From Betaproteobacteria bacterium (GTDB lineage Bacteria > Pseudomonadota > Gammaproteobacteria > Burkholderiales > SG8-39), in NCBI GenBank assembly GCA_004298295.1, contig SCUH01000003.1:1-7374 (forward strand): 7,374 nt of DNA, written 5' to 3'. Below, one piece after another: positions 5,181 through 7,374 of the stretch; position 1 is the first letter of the stretch, and each line of letters begins with the position of its first letter. The notes beneath the pieces were generated by a model. It saw only the letters and a list, made by a program, of their open reading frames with translations, ran no database searches and had not been told where the DNA came from. Made by a program: the position numbers and the translations under genes.

Positions 5181-7374
5181 ATGAGCGCCGTACTCAGCCA
5201 GCAGTCCAGCACGCAGCCCGACGTCAGCGCGCGGCTGGCGTCGCAGAAGCAGCTGCAGGTCGTCACCAACAAGATCCACGCCACCAGCAACATCGACGAG
5301 ATCATGCTGGAGCTGAGCGCGGAAATCTGCACCCTCTTTAATGCCGACCGGCTGACGATCTATTCGCTCGCCGAGGACAAGCAGTCGATCGTCTCGAAAC
5401 TGAAGACCGGGCTCAACTCCTTCAAGGACCTGAAGCTGCCGGTGGCGGAGCACTCGATCGCGGGCTACGTCGCGCTGTCGCGCAAGATGGTCAACATCCG
5501 CGACGTCTACGACGACACCGAGCTGAAGGCGATCAATCCGAACCTGCGCTTCCTGCAGGAGGTGGACAAGCGCACCGGCTACCGCACCAAGCAGATGCTG
5601 GTGGCGCCGATCATGGACGTGCAGGCGCAGGAACTGGTCGGTGTCATCCAGCTGATCAACAACAAGGCCGGCATGCCGTTCGGGCATATCACCGAGGAGG
5701 GCGTCGCCGAGCTCGCGCAGACGCTCGCCATCGCCTTCAAGCAGCGCCAGCGCCCGCAGGCGGTGCGCACCAAGTACGCGTTCCTCATCACCGACGCGGT
5801 GCTCTCGGCGGGCGAATACGAGCTGGCGGCGCGCCAGGCGCGCAAGAAGGCGCTCGACATCGAGCAGATCCTGATCGAGGAGTTCCAGGTCCGGATCCCG
5901 GCGCTCGGCCAGGCGCTGTCGAAGTTCTTCGGCGTGACCTACGAGCCGTTCAAGCCCGAGCGCCTCAAGCCGCTCGACCTGCTGAAGAACCTGAAGCGCG
6001 AGTACGTCGAGCAGAACCAGTGGCTGCCGATCGACGACGCCAAGGAGGGCCTGGTGGTGCTGTGCCTCGATCCCGAGCGGATCCGCAGCTCGCGCATCGC
6101 CGCCAACGTCTTCCCCAAGGCCAAGATCGTGTACCGGGTGACCACGCAGAAGGAATTCCGCGAGACGGTCAACCAGTTCTACGGCGTCGAGTCCGTGGAC
6201 ACGGGCGACATCGGCGACATCCTCTCGGGTCTCGACGACGAGACCGGCGAGGCGGCGGACAGCATGACGGCGGACGAGGTTTCCGCGGCGGCCGACAACG
6301 AGCTGGTCAAGCTGGTCAACAAGGTCATCATCGACGCCTACAACCAGGGCGCCACCGACATCCACATCGAGCCGTACCCGGGCAAGGCCAAGACCGAGAT
6401 CCGCTTCCGCAAGGACGGCGCGCTGGGACCGTACATCGAGGTGCCGGCGAGCTACCGCAACGCCATCGTGGCGCGCATCAAGATCATGTGCGACCTCGAC
6501 ATCTCGGAAAAGCGCAAGCCCCAGGACGGCAAGATCAAGTTCAAGAAATTCGGGCCGCTCGACATCGAGCTGCGCGTGGCGACCATACCGACGCAGGGCG
6601 GCGTCGAGGACATCGTGATGCGGGTGCTCGCCGCGGGCGAGCCGATCCCGCTCGAAAAGCTCGGCCTCACCAAGCTGAACGAGCAGAACCTGAAGAAGAC
6701 CGTGGAGAAGCCCTACGGCCTGTTCTTCGTCTGCGGCCCGACCGGATCGGGCAAGACCACGACGCTGCATTCGGTGCTCAAGTACCTCAACACGCCGGAC
6801 ACCAAGATCTGGACCGCGGAGGACCCGGTCGAGATCACGCAGAAAGGCCTGCGCCAGGTGCAGGTGAACAAGAAGGCCGGGCTCGACTTCGCCGCCGTGA
6901 TGCGCGCGTTCCTGCGCGCCGACCCGGACATCATAATGGTCGGCGAGATGCGCGACAAGGAGACCACGAGCACCGGCATCGAGGCCTCGCTCACCGGCCA
7001 CCTGGTGTTTGCCACCCTGCACACGAATTCGGCGCCCGAGTCGATCATCCGCCTGCTCGACATGGGGATGGATCCGTTCAACTTCGCCGACGCGCTGCTG
7101 GGCATCCTGGCGCAGCGCCTCGCCAAGCGCCTGTGCTCGTGCAAGCAGCCCTACACGCCCGAGCCCGCCGAGGTGAAGTCGCTGCTCAACGAGTACTGCG
7201 AGGAGCTGCAGAACACCGAGACCTTCAAGCGCGACCCGAAGGTGGCGATGGAAAGCGTCTACAAGGATTGGCTGAAGAACTACGGCAACGAGCGCGGCCA
7301 GCTGACGCTCTACAAGACCGTGGGCTGCGACAAGTGCGGCGGCAACGGCTTCAAGGGCCGCTGCGGCCTGCACG
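5181..7374 (+). CDS. GAF-domain GspE/PilB-family secretion or pilus assembly ATPase (3' end outside window)
   Basis: This is a probable hexameric ATPase that powers a type II secretion, type IV pilus or related fibre machine from the cytoplasmic face. The frame is open from the ATG at 5181 to the window end (731 codons). Order of domains: a GAF domain (about 30-187), a GspE/MshEN-like N-terminal domain (about 195-335), an acidic linker (about 340-370), then the ATPase core. The core has arginine-rich strands (R408, R410, R445), Walker A G-P-T-G-S-G-K-T-T (519-527), an Asp box around E547-D548, Walker B I-I-M-V-G-E (584-589), a His box with H607 and H614, and zinc-type cysteines C652, C654, C716 and C719. 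The GAF fusion is unusual, since typical GspE and PilB lack one, and the N-terminal domain shows no clear R-L-G c-di-GMP motif. Its own promoter and Shine-Dalgarno precede it. Which machine it serves cannot be told here. Confidence 0.92.
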   Translation, partial: MSAVLSQQSSTQPDVSARLASQKQLQVVTNKIHATSNIDEIMLELSAEICTLFNADRLTIYSLAEDKQSIVSKLKTGLNSFKDLKLPVAEHSIAGYVALSRKMVNIRDVYDDTELKAINPNLRFLQEVDKRTGYRTKQMLVAPIMDVQAQELVGVIQLINNKAGMPFGHITEEGVAELAQTLAIAFKQRQRPQAVRTKYAFLITDAVLSAGEYELAARQARKKALDIEQILIEEFQVRIPALGQALSKFFGVTYEPFKPERLKPLDLLKNLKREYVEQNQWLPIDDAKEGLVVLCLDPERIRSSRIAANVFPKAKIVYRVTTQKEFRETVNQFYGVESVDTGDIGDILSGLDDETGEAADSMTADEVSAAADNELVKLVNKVIIDAYNQGATDIHIEPYPGKAKTEIRFRKDGALGPYIEVPASYRNAIVARIKIMCDLDISEKRKPQDGKIKFKKFGPLDIELRVATIPTQGGVEDIVMRVLAAGEPIPLEKLGLTKLNEQNLKKTVEKPYGLFFVCGPTGSGKTTTLHSVLKYLNTPDTKIWTAEDPVEITQKGLRQVQVNKKAGLDFAAVMRAFLRADPDIIMVGEMRDKETTSTGIEASLTGHLVFATLHTNSAPESIIRLLDMGMDPFNFADALLGILAQRLAKRLCSCKQPYTPEPAEVKSLLNEYCEELQNTETFKRDPKVAMESVYKDWLKNYGNERGQLTLYKTVGCDKCGGNGFKGRCGLH

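Noticed and set aside
4953..7373. An 806-codon open frame on the - strand opposite the ATPase gene
   Set aside because: It is the mirror of the GspE-like gene, which has Walker and His-box motifs in the + frame. The antisense product is low-complexity Leu/Arg/His-rich with no motif.

Overview
The window is a GC-rich stretch (roughly two thirds G+C by eye), coding almost entirely on the + strand, with five genes in one direction and little space between them. The sequence style (GTG starts, GC-rich third positions, a TTGAAG/TAGGAT promoter) and the protein families (CHASE2-type cyclase, double-FHA protein, GspE/PilB-like ATPase) suggest a proteobacterium, most likely a betaproteobacterium. That assignment is inference, because no rRNA or other marker gene is present.

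Layout. (1) The window opens inside a gene for a double-FHA protein (1-925), whose true start lies left of the window. (2) After a 52-base gap comes a membrane CHASE2 adenylate/guanylate cyclase (978-3197, GTG start). (3) A metallo-beta-lactamase-fold protein resembling class II cyclic-nucleotide phosphodiesterases follows (3210-3977), with its Shine-Dalgarno overlapping the cyclase stop codon. (4) One base later starts a protein with two cyclic-nucleotide-binding-like domains fused to a rhodanese domain (3979-5070, GTG start). (5) A 110-base gap with a plausible sigma70 promoter and a leader hairpin precedes a GAF-domain plus GspE/PilB-type secretion or pilus ATPase (5181 to beyond the right edge). 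No RNA gene, insertion sequence, CRISPR array or convincing intrinsic terminator was found.

Working model. Genes 2 to 4 look like a self-contained second-messenger cassette: a cyclase that makes cAMP in response to a periplasmic signal, an enzyme that may degrade it, and a soluble receptor that may bind it. These are flanked by a phosphothreonine-reader-type FHA protein and by an assembly ATPase that carries a GAF domain with a near-NKFDE motif, a motif associated with cyclic-nucleotide-binding GAF domains. The most interesting reading is a local circuit in which a cyclic nucleotide (and perhaps Thr phosphorylation) controls a type II secretion or type IV pilus-like machine. The domain calls are well supported by motifs; the circuit is inference from co-location and overlapping chemistry.
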